Origin: Rheinheimera texasensis DSM 17496
GTDB lineage: Bacteria > Pseudomonadota > Gammaproteobacteria > Enterobacterales > Alteromonadaceae
Assembly (NCBI RefSeq): GCF_000711985.1
Contig: NZ_JONU01000007.1
Coordinates: forward strand, 868,001 to 932,000
DNA: 64,000 bases
Direction: 5' to 3'
Within the stretch, counting starts at the first letter, position 1, and each line of letters starts with the position of its first letter. Under the pieces are notes generated by a model. It ran no database searches and was not told the DNA's origin. It saw only the letters and a list, made by a program, of their open reading frames with translations. A program made the position numbers and the translations under genes. This document shows positions 44,880 through 52,453 of this stretch, one piece after another.

Positions 44880-45145
44880 ATATTCCCTTCATGCCGGGAT
44901 GCTGAATCCACCCCATTGCTTTGCCCTATTAAATGCCCAATCGCCGCCAGAACAGCTTCAACACAAGCCTTGGGTTCAGCTTGCAGCACAAAGTGCGGCC
45001 CAGCCACCGCTACAATCTTCAGATTTTGGCAGGCTGCCGTAAACTCTTGCGACCTGTCGCAATCTGTTCGCCACAGATGCGGTGTATTGTTGTTTATTAC
45101 CTGCAGTTTGGATTCACCAACGACGTAAGCACATGATCTTCCCAA
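44876..45145 (-). pseudogene. Remnant of an alpha/beta-hydrolase C-terminus
   Basis: The frame encodes 89 residues without a credible start. The part FTAACQNLKIVAVAGPHFVLQAEPKACVEAVLAAIGHLI reads like the last helix and catalytic-His region (GPHF) of an alpha/beta-hydrolase; the 200 residues that should precede it are missing, and the upstream side runs into the GNAT gene. I take it as a truncated gene left over from a rearrangement. Confidence 0.55.
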
Positions 45146-45630
45146 CTTCCGTTAATTTTTAAATATTTTCTGGCAAGCCCTTCCTCAACAAAACCCAAAC
45201 GCCGAAGCAGCGCCGCTGACCTTTGATTGCAAGGCATATAATTCGCCATAATCCTGTTTAGCTGCAGCTCTGAAAAAGCATAATCAATGACATGGTCACA
45301 TAACTTTTTCATCAGCCCCTTCCCTTGATACCTCTTCGACACGGCATATCCCATGTTACAAGCCATAAAAGGACCTCTAACAATATTTGTCAGAGAGCAT
45401 ATCGCCACAATGTCCATCTCCATTGGGTTAAAGCAAACAAAATGCACGGATTTACCTTCGGCAAACTCTATCGCACACGCTTGTAGTCGACGTAGCCAGG
45501 CTTCAGCTGAATGAAATCCGTTGTCTCTGAGAGGTTCCCACCTATCTAAGTGTTCTGCATTTCTTTGGTAGAAATCAGCAAAAAAAGCTGCATCGTCTGC
45601 TGATATAAATCTGAATTCCATGTTTTTCAT
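45097..45630 (-). CDS. RimJ/RimL-type GNAT acetyltransferase
   Basis: 177 residues from the ATG at 45630 (an ATG at 45621 with AGGT is an alternative). RimJ-like N-acetyltransferase: FVCFNPMEMDIVAICSLTNI, NMGYAVSKRYQGKGLMKKLCDHVIDYAF (acetyl-CoA site Q-x-x-G-x-G/L) and NRIMANYMPCNQRSAALLRRLGFVEEGLARKYLKI. It should acetylate an N-terminal amine or a small molecule. The gene ends inside the frame of the hydrolase remnant. Confidence 0.85.
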   Translation of the reverse strand: MKNMEFRFISADDAAFFADFYQRNAEHLDRWEPLRDNGFHSAEAWLRRLQACAIEFAEGKSVHFVCFNPMEMDIVAICSLTNIVRGPFMACNMGYAVSKRYQGKGLMKKLCDHVIDYAFSELQLNRIMANYMPCNQRSAALLRRLGFVEEGLARKYLKINGSWEDHVLTSLVNPNCR

Positions 45631-45729
45631 ACCTGTCGACCGCCATAAAGGCGAGTAGCATGTTGCGCATCCTTTGCCCCAACTACTGTGTACTGGCATT
45701 TGCCCGCGATTGAATACTTGAAACACATG

Positions 45730-46860
45730 CTAAATAACCAAAGCTTCCAGCTGAGCTTTTTGGTCGGTACTCAGCCCCTTGAGTGATTGCAGCGCATCTT
45801 TTTGTGCGGCTTTGGCCTCAGCGGCCATTTTAAAATGCAGATAAGCGTTGATGAGCGCGGTATGCGCATGGAACGATTGCGGATAATTTGTCCGGTTCCA
45901 CTGCAGCAAAACCAGCGCATCCTGTGGGCGGTTCAGGTATTGCAGCCACTGGCCGTACCCATTGGCTTTATCTTCCGGGATCATCAGGTCTGTTTTAAGC
46001 AGTTTCGCGCGACTGGCAAATTTTGCCTGCAAATCGGCCAAAGTCTGCGGCTGCCCTTCTGGAATAGCCCAGCCGGCAAAGACGTGCTTTAAAGCGACAT
46101 ATTGCCCTTGCAACACTGTGGTGTTGTGGGTTTCATCGCTAAAAGTCTGGGACGCGACGACTAAATTGTCGGACGGAAAACGGCCCAGTAAATCGACAAA
46201 TTGTTGATACGGCGCTGTCATCGTCGGTTCTTCATTGGCAATGGATACAAATAGACGCCCCTGCAGGCGCTGCTGTTTCAGCGCCTGCTCAGTTAACCCA
46301 AGCAACTGATTGTTATCCCAATATAACGACGGGCTGATGGCGATAATCGCGTTAAACAAGCCTGGGCGCTTTACCAGCGCATTGATGGCAAACTGACCGC
46401 CATGAGAGGTTCCGGACAGGACCTGATAGTCCAGCGTCCGGTAATTCTGTTTCACATAAGGGATCACTTCGTTTTCAACAAAGGCTAAAAATTGGTCAGC
46501 GTTTTGTGGCTGGTTGGGCTTTTGCTGGTCTTTAGGGGTCAGCGTCAGGTCCCGTTCGCGGTGTTGCCGGTTCACGATGCCGACTACAATCATCGGCGGC
46601 ATCTGCTCAAATTTTGCTAAATAATCGATGGTTCCGGCGGTATGAGGGCCCTGAATGTCGCCGTCGGTGAGGTAGAACACCGGATACCGCTCATTACTCT
46701 GCTGATAACCCGCAGGCAGATACACTACCAGTTCACGTTGCTCTGCCAGTACCGCGCTTTTTATGCTGACTGCGCGCACTTCCGTTTGATCGGCAGCAGC
46801 CCAACCACAGCAAGGGCTGCACAGTAACAGCAGGATGAATCCATGGAGTATTTTTCGCAT
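45730..46860 (-). CDS. Exported esterase of the alpha/beta-hydrolase superfamily
   Basis: 376 residues with a signal peptide (MRKILHGFILLLLCSPCCGWAAA). The esterase-D-like fold carries GTSHGG near 150 as nucleophile elbow, VYLPAGYQQSNERYPVFYLTDGD as oxyanion region, and a late His in SDETHNTTV. Family members cleave siderophore esters (Fes/IroE-like) or other acyl esters; TPR-like helices follow at the C-terminus (YPQSFHAHTALINAYLHFKM). It begins an apparent group with the GNAT gene three bases downstream. Confidence 0.82.
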   Translation of the reverse strand: MRKILHGFILLLLCSPCCGWAAADQTEVRAVSIKSAVLAEQRELVVYLPAGYQQSNERYPVFYLTDGDIQGPHTAGTIDYLAKFEQMPPMIVVGIVNRQHRERDLTLTPKDQQKPNQPQNADQFLAFVENEVIPYVKQNYRTLDYQVLSGTSHGGQFAINALVKRPGLFNAIIAISPSLYWDNNQLLGLTEQALKQQRLQGRLFVSIANEEPTMTAPYQQFVDLLGRFPSDNLVVASQTFSDETHNTTVLQGQYVALKHVFAGWAIPEGQPQTLADLQAKFASRAKLLKTDLMIPEDKANGYGQWLQYLNRPQDALVLLQWNRTNYPQSFHAHTALINAYLHFKMAAEAKAAQKDALQSLKGLSTDQKAQLEALVI

Positions 46861-46957
46861 TTTCCTTCCCTAAGATTATGAATTTTATATATTTTTAAGT
46901 GTGGTAATTACAGCACAAGCGATAAAGCTAAATGGCAACCCCAGTGAGAAGTAGAGC

Positions 46958-47323
46958 TTATGGTGATACGTCTGCTTCAGACCAGACTGCAAACTCGTTA
47001 CCACTTGGCTCTGTGAAATGAAAACGACGGCCTCTAGGGAAGCTGAATATCGGTTTGATCACTGTGCCACCGGCGTCGGTCACTTTTAAAAGTGTGCTCT
47101 CGAGGTTATCGCTATAAAAAACCAATAACGCCGAGCCATTGGCTGTGATTGCGCTCAAATCGGCCTGGAAGAATCCACCATCCAGGCCCTGCCCGGAAAA
47201 TGCGGTGTACTCAGGGCCGTAGTCGGTAAACGACCAGCCAAAAGCCTTCTGAAAGAATGATTTTGTGGACTGCAGGTCAGCAGCCGGGAACTCAACATAA
47301 TTTAATTTTTCGTGTCTGGTCAT
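46958..47323 (-). CDS. VOC/glyoxalase-family protein
   Basis: 121 residues of the vicinal-oxygen-chelate fold: KLNYVEFPAADLQSTKSFFQKAFGWSFTDYG, FFQADLSAI, GSALLVFYSDNLESTLLKV and RFHFTEPSGNEFAVWSE. Metal-binding His/Glu residues of the family appear to be partly present. It could be a dioxygenase, resistance or binding protein. Small VOC proteins are frequent cassette genes, but no attC site is evident around it. Confidence 0.85.
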   Translation of the reverse strand: MTRHEKLNYVEFPAADLQSTKSFFQKAFGWSFTDYGPEYTAFSGQGLDGGFFQADLSAITANGSALLVFYSDNLESTLLKVTDAGGTVIKPIFSFPRGRRFHFTEPSGNEFAVWSEADVSP

Positions 47324-47468
47324 TGGGTTGACTCTGTTTTACTGATAAAGCTCAGCTAAGCGGTAATTTTTAAATTGCGGTTTTGCCTGACACTTTATGC
47401 ACACAAAAAACACGCAAATGCAACACAAAATAAACAACGTACGAAATGTGCGATGCGTCGGCGACTTA

Positions 47469-47984
47469 TCAGGTACCACTGCGCTCAAATGAAAAACCCG
47501 GCGGATACTGATGAAGCCCATCAAAGTCGCCTTTTGTCAGCGGTACGCCCCGAGACCGGGCAATGGCATACACCATCCCCACGTGGAAATAGAAATTTGG
47601 ATACGCAAAACGCATGAGAAAATCCTCTGCTTTCATTGAGATTGGCGCCGGGCCAGCCATATCTGCAATGACTACTTCGAGGTTGCTCTGCCTTTCATCC
47701 AAACTTGCCAGGTAGTGAAGTGTATCCTCAAGCTGAGCCCTTAAATTAATAAATGACTTCACCTCACGGCAGTACGAACTGACGTCTACACCCGCAATTG
47801 GACAACAGGACCTTAAGGCAAAACTGGCCACAATCTCGACTTGCACACATAAAGGGAACATATCGGGACTCAGTCTTTCGTGGAGTATATGTTCATCCCC
47901 GCCGACATGTTCCTCGACCTTGTTGAGTAAGCCCGAAAGTAAGCTTAAGTATTCAACAAAAATTGCAATATGTTTGTTTTTCAC
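47469..47984 (-). CDS. DUF1993 family protein
   Basis: 171 helical residues. FPLCVQVEIVASFALRSCCPIAGVD near 45 and RFAYPNFYFHVGMVYAIARSRGVPLTKGDFDGLH near the C-terminus are the DUF1993 blocks (DinB-like four-helix fold with possible metal-binding His). Function unknown. The start is a GTG with AAGG. It lies next to the left-most attC-like palindrome at 48.0 kb and may be a cassette. Confidence 0.82.
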   Translation of the reverse strand: MKNKHIAIFVEYLSLLSGLLNKVEEHVGGDEHILHERLSPDMFPLCVQVEIVASFALRSCCPIAGVDVSSYCREVKSFINLRAQLEDTLHYLASLDERQSNLEVVIADMAGPAPISMKAEDFLMRFAYPNFYFHVGMVYAIARSRGVPLTKGDFDGLHQYPPGFSFERSGT

Positions 47985-48015
47985 GACAGACCTTATCTAC
48001 ACCTGACGTTGTGTG

Positions 48016-48083
48016 CACAGTTGGCAATCTGCCTGCGGTTTGCCGCACGGGCCGCGAGCTGCGCAGCTTATTTGCGAACTGTG
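48016..48083. repeat. Possible degenerate attC site 1
   Basis: Inverted arms CACAGTT-GCAA and TTGC-AACTGTG enclose about 45 bases with further small hairpins (TGCGG/CCGCA). The size and position (downstream of the next gene, between two minus-strand genes) fit an attC site, but the flanking core 7-mers do not match the consensus. Confidence 0.4.
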
Positions 48084-48185
48084 TAGAAACTAAAGCCAAC
48101 CTTGCTATTTAAAAAGCAACAACAGCAATATTTACAATGACGTAATTGCCTTCTGATGTTTACAAACGATCAAATGATTTCAGCA

Positions 48186-48491
48186 TCAGTGCGTTTCAAA
48201 ATACTTTTTTAGCTCTTTGTAAAGAATCGCGCATTTGGGTGGCTCATCTATTTTGCCATCACGATCACAATCATATCCCGTAACTGTCACTAAACGACCG
48301 TTTCCAAATATATCGCGATCATCTTTTTCTATAGCTGTTACCTTTGGCGATTTTTTGATCCATTCAATATTTTCTTTAAACTGCAAAAATTCTGCTTTGT
48401 CAGTCACATTGATTAGTCTTTCAAAATCTACGTGCGCTTCACCAAAAACCTGAAAAGTTAACAAGCCTGACAAAATTAGAAATAATTTCAC
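48186..48491 (-). CDS. Small exported protein of the cassette array
   Basis: 101 residues with a signal peptide (MKLFLILSGLLTFQVFGEA). The mature part is Lys/Asp-rich (DRDIFGNGRLVTVTGYDCDRDGKIDEPP) with two Cys and a calcium-loop-like DCDRDGKID. No family recognised. The start is a GTG with a perfect GGAGG ribosome site, and this site lies right after an attC-type GTTAGCG core, so the gene's translation signals begin at the cassette edge. Confidence 0.6.
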   Translation of the reverse strand: MKLFLILSGLLTFQVFGEAHVDFERLINVTDKAEFLQFKENIEWIKKSPKVTAIEKDDRDIFGNGRLVTVTGYDCDRDGKIDEPPKCAILYKELKKYFETH

Positions 48492-48496
48492 GAGTC

Positions 48497-48562
48497 CTCC
48501 GCTAACGCCCGCACAATAGGCGAGCCATTTGTTTAAAGTACAGCGGACGTAAGCCGCGATGT
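48497..48562. repeat. Possible degenerate attC site 2
   Basis: A core CGCTAAC (minus strand GTTAGCG) stands at the boundary before the GTG-start gene, and GTTTAAC lies about 55 bases away. Internal arms pair poorly, so this site looks decayed or recombined. Confidence 0.4.
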
Positions 48563-48587
48563 TTAACACGATGGTTATGGCTGCAGA

Positions 48588-48959
48588 CTAAAACGGTGCA
48601 CATGTTGTCCCCTGATGGTAAATCATTTGCCACTGACCGCCCGCACTCCGACGCCAGATTGAACACCTGTGCGAATAAATTGGCGATGGATGATCAATTT
48701 TTAACATCTTCGCTTTGTATAACAACTGAGCACAGTCCAGGCTAAACATTCGTAATTCATAATTACTTGCGGTTATTTCAGGTGCAATCTCCGTTGGTAA
48801 ACGCTCCAACACATTTGCCTTGCCAAATCGCAAACCTGAAGCACCAATCTCAATAAAATCATCAGAGATTAGCTGAGCGAGTTCACTTGAAGAACTTCGA
48901 ACATCAGGCTGGAAAAGACGCTGCTCCAACCCGATTAATATTTGCTTCAAATCTTCCAT
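48588..48959 (-). CDS. DUF4440/NTF2-like protein
   Basis: 123 residues, start at 48959. The fold is that of SnoaL/NTF2-like DUF4440 proteins: LGLEQRLFQPDV-like first helix, LISDDFIEIGASGLRFGKANVLERL, then YRCSIWRR-like strand and WQMIYHQGTTCAPF at the end, which is the classic C-terminal signature. Function unknown, often small-molecule binding. A typical cassette gene. Confidence 0.8.
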   Translation of the reverse strand: MEDLKQILIGLEQRLFQPDVRSSSSELAQLISDDFIEIGASGLRFGKANVLERLPTEIAPEITASNYELRMFSLDCAQLLYKAKMLKIDHPSPIYSHRCSIWRRSAGGQWQMIYHQGTTCAPF

Positions 48960-48964
48960 AGAAG

Positions 48965-49046
48965 CTACGAAATGCCCAAACCTTGGCCGCCGCTGCGGCA
49001 ACAAACCGCAAAGTGCCGTACTTTGCCAGCCACATTTAACTTACTC
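48965..49046. repeat. Possible degenerate attC site 3
   Basis: Between two minus-strand genes lies a stretch with nested palindromes (CCGC/GCGG, AAAGTGCCGTACTTT) of attC size, but the 7-mer cores are not convincing. It may be a decayed attC. Confidence 0.3.
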
Positions 49047-49364
49047 TTAGCCAACGGCATACTTTTGCTTTGCATAGAAAAAGTAAACTAACGGCAATGA
49101 AGAAAAAATAAAAAATGAGACTAAAAACGACACTAGCCCTGTACCAGCGAAATAAACCAGACAGCCCGACAAGGCAACAAACACGCCTGACAAAATAAGG
49201 CCATTGCCAAATGTTCTGCAAAATTTACCAACATCAGCAATTTTACTGAAATCTACGCCATTGATGAGGTCTGATTTGTTTTTATAACCAATAAGAAAGC
49301 CGAGTAGAATAAAAACTACCCCAGTACTCAGGCAAATCAGAAGAATAAATAAACCTGTACTCAT
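49047..49364 (-). CDS. DUF3784-like small membrane protein
   Basis: 105 residues with three predicted transmembrane helices. STGLFILLICLSTGVVFILLGFLIGYKNKSDLINGVD with a following DFSKIADVGKFCRTFGNGLI resembles DUF3784 proteins. Function unknown. AGGAG stands before the ATG. It is followed (upstream side) by a clear attC site at 49381-49461. Confidence 0.75.
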   Translation of the reverse strand: MSTGLFILLICLSTGVVFILLGFLIGYKNKSDLINGVDFSKIADVGKFCRTFGNGLILSGVFVALSGCLVYFAGTGLVSFLVSFFIFSSLPLVYFFYAKQKYAVG

Positions 49365-49380
49365 AGCTACTCCTGTAAAT

Positions 49381-49461
49381 GGCTAACTATAAGCGCACGC
49401 GCGCGAACCTTGGTGAGCGTCGCTGCGCCCGCTGGCCGCAAAGTGTCGCGCCTTGTTAGCG
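49381..49461. repeat. attC site (integron cassette recombination site)
   Basis: 81 bases bounded by GGCTAAC and GTTAGCG. The arms GCTAAC...AAGCGC and GCGCCTT-GTTAGC pair with a bulged base; inner arms GCG-rich. It lies directly beside the ends of two minus-strand cassette genes. Confidence 0.8.
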
Positions 49462-49472
49462 AGCCATACATT

Positions 49473-50117
49473 TTAATAATTGGATGCTATAACTTTTGCA
49501 GCTTTTCTTTGTCCGGAAGAAAAAGTTACCGCAAATGTGACAAAGAAGCTCAATACAGACCACACATACAAATACATTGTCTCAAGAGTTTGCTTTCTAG
49601 TTTGATCAATTAAATTATTTGCCTTTGACGCGGTAATTTCTTTATCCTGATATTTTAATTTTTCCTCCGCTGTTGGAACGTAAACGACAAGACTATTCGT
49701 TTCATCTTTATAAATTATTGGTTGACCAAATTCGATATACATAACACTAGCTATAAGCTTTCTGTTATCTGAACTCTTGTTCTCTATTGCTTGCAGTGAC
49801 ATATTTTCTGGCATACTGGGAGTAGATGCAATTAACATTTTGGGCACAGATTGCAGCATATTGAAGCCAACCTTCATAAGGAAATTGTTAGCTAGAAAAA
49901 CGAAAAGGAATAAAAGGCAGTTGCCAAATTCTTTATCCTGAATATTATTTATCATTGCGGCTTGGATACTTTTGGCAAAACCGTAAGGTACTAAAATACT
50001 GAGCAGTAGAAAAGGCGGCCACTGAACATACCAAACAGAAAAAATGCTAGGCAATAATTTATTTCCCATCAATGGGATAATCCAAAGGAGCAGACAAACA
50101 ATCAGCAAAAATCTCAT
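49473..50117 (-). CDS. Four-helix membrane protein of the cassette array
   Basis: 214 residues with four predicted transmembrane helices (two near the N-terminus, one near 75 and one near 190). A central periplasmic or cytoplasmic domain with Ser/Asn/Lys-rich residues (SLQAIENKSSDNRKLIASV) and a coiled part follow. No family recognised. Low GC compared with the flanking core genes, as usual for cassette genes. The region upstream to the next gene is only 40 bases long. Confidence 0.65.
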   Translation of the reverse strand: MRFLLIVCLLLWIIPLMGNKLLPSIFSVWYVQWPPFLLLSILVPYGFAKSIQAAMINNIQDKEFGNCLLFLFVFLANNFLMKVGFNMLQSVPKMLIASTPSMPENMSLQAIENKSSDNRKLIASVMYIEFGQPIIYKDETNSLVVYVPTAEEKLKYQDKEITASKANNLIDQTRKQTLETMYLYVWSVLSFFVTFAVTFSSGQRKAAKVIASNY

Positions 50118-50157
50118 ACATACCTTTTAAAACTAACATCTCATGGCAGGGGATCGG
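50118..50157. repeat. Truncated attC-like junction
   Basis: Only about 40 bases separate two cassette genes. They contain CTAAC at one side and GGTTA at the other but no hairpin of attC length, so I read it as the remnant of a deleted attC or as a two-gene cassette. Confidence 0.3.
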
Positions 50158-50712
50158 TTACGGCGTCCTACTTGATTGACTCATTAAATCTTTCGTGAAG
50201 ATAGAAAAACCCTCAACGTCTTTCTTAGTGTTAAAGAAATTTTGATAAGGGAAGAGCTTATTTTTCAGAATTACAACATAGACAATAAGACAGGCATTGA
50301 TGATTACCCCCACCCAAACCGCCATAGGGTCGGCTTCGTACTCTTTGAATGAATCAAGGATACCCTTAAGAAGGAAAAAGCAAAGTACCAAATACCCCAT
50401 CGATTGTTTTTTATAAATGTAGTAAATAACTGCACCAGGTATCAATAGCGCAAAGGCCAAGACTGCAAACATTGCCCCTACAGGTAGCCCAGATAGAAAT
50501 GGCGATGCCCCAAGAACACCTAGCAAAACCAAAACAGAATATAAAGCAATCAAGATGTTATTGGCTCTGTTGTAGTTCTCAGACTCTTCGGCATCCGGGT
50601 ACATTGATAGATATTTCGAAACCTTTTTGGGATTTAGCCCTTCAGCTGAAGCCTTCTCGAAAATTGAATTCTTATTTTCGCCTTGCTTCAGAAGACGTTT
50701 CACTATCTTCAT
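50158..50712 (-). CDS. Membrane protein of the cassette array
   Basis: 184 residues from the ATG at 50712, which has AAGGAG; a longer frame would start within the attC site and is rejected. A charged N-terminal part (RLLKQGENKNSIFEKASAEGLNPKKVSKYLSMYPD), like a helical DNA- or protein-binding segment, precedes four to five transmembrane helices. No family recognised; AT-rich. Confidence 0.65.
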   Translation of the reverse strand: MKIVKRLLKQGENKNSIFEKASAEGLNPKKVSKYLSMYPDAEESENYNRANNILIALYSVLVLLGVLGASPFLSGLPVGAMFAVLAFALLIPGAVIYYIYKKQSMGYLVLCFFLLKGILDSFKEYEADPMAVWVGVIINACLIVYVVILKNKLFPYQNFFNTKKDVEGFSIFTKDLMSQSSRTP

Positions 50713-50727
50713 TGATACTCCTTGTAA

Positions 50728-50805
50728 ATTTAACGCCCCGCGCATACGCGCGAAATAATGAGCGTTACTGGCGCCGCAGGAACCCAATAACGCGGCTTGT
50801 TAGCT
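50728..50805. repeat. attC site (integron cassette recombination site)
   Basis: 78 bases bounded by ATTTAAC and GTTAGCT; arms TAACGCC-CGCG and CGCGGCTT-GTTA pair, with the inner palindrome CGCGCATACGCGCG. It ends seven bases before the AAGGAG site of the neighbouring gene. Confidence 0.8.
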
Positions 50806-50903
50806 TTGTTTATTTTGCGATAACTAAAGTTTTTAGCTGTCGCTGTGGCATCTTTTGCCATACATATACTCGAAAAAGCGAACTGCCTTTTTCTAATTTC
50901 CAT
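50730..50903 (-). CDS. Possible 57-residue cassette protein
   Basis: The only minus-strand frame in the short cassette between the two attC sites at 50.73 and 50.93 kb. It starts MEIRKRQFAFSSICMAKDAT and its second half is read through the attC site itself (PRYWVPAAPVTLIISRVCAGR). No good ribosome site is visible. It may be a real small protein or the cassette may be non-coding. Confidence 0.3.
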   Translation of the reverse strand: MEIRKRQFAFSSICMAKDATATAKNFSYRKINKANKPRYWVPAAPVTLIISRVCAGR

Positions 50904-50927
50904 TTACCCAGGGTGATTACTCCGAAA

Positions 50928-50999
50928 AGCTAACGACCATAGTTGCGGTGGCGAAACTGCTATGCAGTTTTGACGACCGACAGCCTGTGCTTGTTATAC
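50928..50999. repeat. attC site (integron cassette recombination site)
   Basis: 72 bases bounded by AGCTAAC and GTTATAC, with an inner hairpin AAACTGC-TA-TGCAGTTT. Its outer arms pair less well than in neighbouring sites. Confidence 0.7.
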
Positions 51000-51008
51000 C
51001 TCGTATGC

Positions 51009-51485
51009 TCAAACACTGCTCTGTTTCTTGGAGCGATGTGCAATTTTATTCTCATACGCGACCATCAATGCCTTCAGCTCCGTCGCTTCTTGCTCGTGGG
51101 CAGGATCACTCCATATCTGCTCATGCCGTCCATAGATCAAACGGAATTGCGTATCGGTGGTGAGAGCACCCTTTTGCCGCAATGCGACAATCTTCTCGAG
51201 TCTCTTAACCTGCAGGCTGTCTAAAGAAACTCTTAGTTTTTGCCTCAGATACTGATCTAATTCGCGTAATTCGTGGCCAGTAAGGTCTGATGTCATTTCC
51301 AATAGATCCTTTCTGGATTCTTTGAGACCAGCTAGATAAGAACTAGAAGGGTGGCGAGGCTCCTCGGTCTTCCGAATTGCCTCGGAAAGTTTAGGAACAT
51401 ACCGATCCATGAATTCTGCAAGCGCGAGTGTTTCGCGATAAACCGCTGACCATTCCTGTCGTTGCTTGTCAGTAAGTGGCTTCAT
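51009..51485 (-). CDS. Helical hypothetical protein of the cassette array
   Basis: 158 residues from the ATG at 51485 (AGGG eight bases before). Entirely helical and charged: LTDKQRQEWSAVYRETLALAEFMDRYVPKLSEAIRK and LTGHELRELDQYLRQKLRVSLDSLQVKRLEKIVALRQ, with likely coiled coils. No membrane segment, no signal peptide, no family recognised. Confidence 0.65.
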   Translation of the reverse strand: MKPLTDKQRQEWSAVYRETLALAEFMDRYVPKLSEAIRKTEEPRHPSSSYLAGLKESRKDLLEMTSDLTGHELRELDQYLRQKLRVSLDSLQVKRLEKIVALRQKGALTTDTQFRLIYGRHEQIWSDPAHEQEATELKALMVAYENKIAHRSKKQSSV

Positions 51486-51503
51486 GAGCAATCCCTGAAC
51501 GAG

Positions 51504-51580
51504 GTATAACGACAAGCTAAGCGGCAGCCGCTTGCGGCTGTCCCGTGCCGGCGGAGCCGGCCTTAAGCGTTTTGTTATGT
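51504..51580. repeat. attC site (integron cassette recombination site)
   Basis: 77 bases bounded by GTATAAC and GTTATGT. Arms AAGC-TTAAG-CGC and GCGTT-CTTAAG-like pair across two GC-rich inner hairpins (GCAGCCGC/GCGGCTG and GCCGGC/GCCGGC). The 3' end of the following cassette gene is encoded inside it. Confidence 0.82.
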
Positions 51581-51951
51581 GCTTGTTTTAAAAATTCATT
51601 GACAATATTACTTAGATCTATGTCCGTTAAGACACCACCGACTACTTTTTTCTGCATGTTCGGCTTAACAAATACATAGCCAAGTGAACTATCAAGACTA
51701 GATACATCAATAGAGATTTCATTGCCAAAGCATGTGTTACTTTTAATAGGGAGCTTTGTGTGAAAAGAACTTGAAACACCTTCGTTAGGTAGTCGCTTTT
51801 TAGTTTTATGGTAATAAAACTCATAGTCGGCTTTAGTTTCATATTCTATTGCGTTTTCATCTAGATTGTAGAAAAATATATGACCAACGCAGTTTTCTGC
51901 GCTGACTGATAATGAAAATATCAGAGTGAGGAAGATGAAGAAATTTCTCAT
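51517..51951 (-). CDS. Exported cassette protein with attC-encoded tail
   Basis: 144 residues with a signal peptide (MRNFFIFLTLIFSLSVSAEN). The mature part is about 110 residues with two Cys and beta-like character (CVGHIFFYNLDENAIEYETKADYEFYYHKTKK). The last 20 residues (from about HNKTLKAGS to QPQAAAA) are encoded by the attC site, so they are low-complexity. No family recognised. AAGG precedes the ATG. Confidence 0.65.
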   Translation of the reverse strand: MRNFFIFLTLIFSLSVSAENCVGHIFFYNLDENAIEYETKADYEFYYHKTKKRLPNEGVSSSFHTKLPIKSNTCFGNEISIDVSSLDSSLGYVFVKPNMQKKVVGGVLTDIDLSNIVNEFLKQAHNKTLKAGSAGTGQPQAAAA

Positions 51952-51966
51952 ACTAACCTTATTGGC

Positions 51967-52039
51967 ACATAACTGCCAAAGCAGCGGCGCGCGTTAGCGC
52001 GTCCAGCCCGCAGGGCGGTGCTGCCTTTGTTTGTTATGT
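51967..52039. repeat. attC site (integron cassette recombination site)
   Basis: 73 bases bounded by ACATAAC and GTTATGT. Arms AAAGCAGC and GCTGCCTTT pair; inner hairpins GCGCGCGTTAGCGCG and GCCCGCAGGGC follow. Confidence 0.85.
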
Positions 52040-52041
52040 GT

Positions 52042-52365
52042 TTACTTGATTGCATAGTTTTTATACTTAACAACAAATTCTTTTGCAGCTTCCAATGTTT
52101 CCGGGTATGGCACTGTTTCAATTGAGTTTTCTTTAATACAAATTTTCTGAAACCGAAACCCATGCTCGAATAGATACGTTATTTTTTGCCACAGCTTTAA
52201 ATCATTTTTTTTAGGGGCTTTAAAGTGCCGTCCAAAATTATGGGCGATTCCACCACACTCCGGACATTTAAGTTCTTTCGGATTTTCTTCCGCAAGATTG
52301 AACTCTCGTTTGAATGACTTTCTACAACTTAAACATGCAAATGCCATGTTGTATGGTGTCGGCAC
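52042..52365 (-). CDS. Zinc-ribbon-like cassette protein
   Basis: 107 residues. Two Cys pairs (FACLSCRKSF at about 9-18 and LKCPECGGIAHNFGRH at about 33-48) form a probable zinc ribbon. The rest is basic and helical. The GTG at 52365 follows AAGGGG and is preferred over the later ATG at 52347, which has no ribosome site. No family recognised; nucleic-acid binding is only a guess. Confidence 0.65.
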   Translation of the reverse strand: MPTPYNMAFACLSCRKSFKREFNLAEENPKELKCPECGGIAHNFGRHFKAPKKNDLKLWQKITYLFEHGFRFQKICIKENSIETVPYPETLEAAKEFVVKYKNYAIK

Positions 52366-52381
52366 GTGCTATCCCCTTTTC

Positions 52382-52453
52382 ACATAACGCCGCGCTCTGC
52401 GGAAATTTAGGAGCGCTAGCGAGTAAATTTTCCGTAGCAGCGCCTTGTTATGC
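52382..52453. repeat. attC site (integron cassette recombination site)
   Basis: 72 bases bounded by ACATAAC and GTTATGC, with long, nearly complementary arms (GCGCTCTGCGGAAATTTA and TAAATTTTCCG..AGCGC). One of the best-formed sites of the array. Confidence 0.87.

Noticed and set aside
47339-47524. Minus-strand frame of 61 residues between the VOC and DUF1993 genes
   Set aside because: It overlaps the DUF1993 gene by more than 50 bases, has no ribosome site and no family character.
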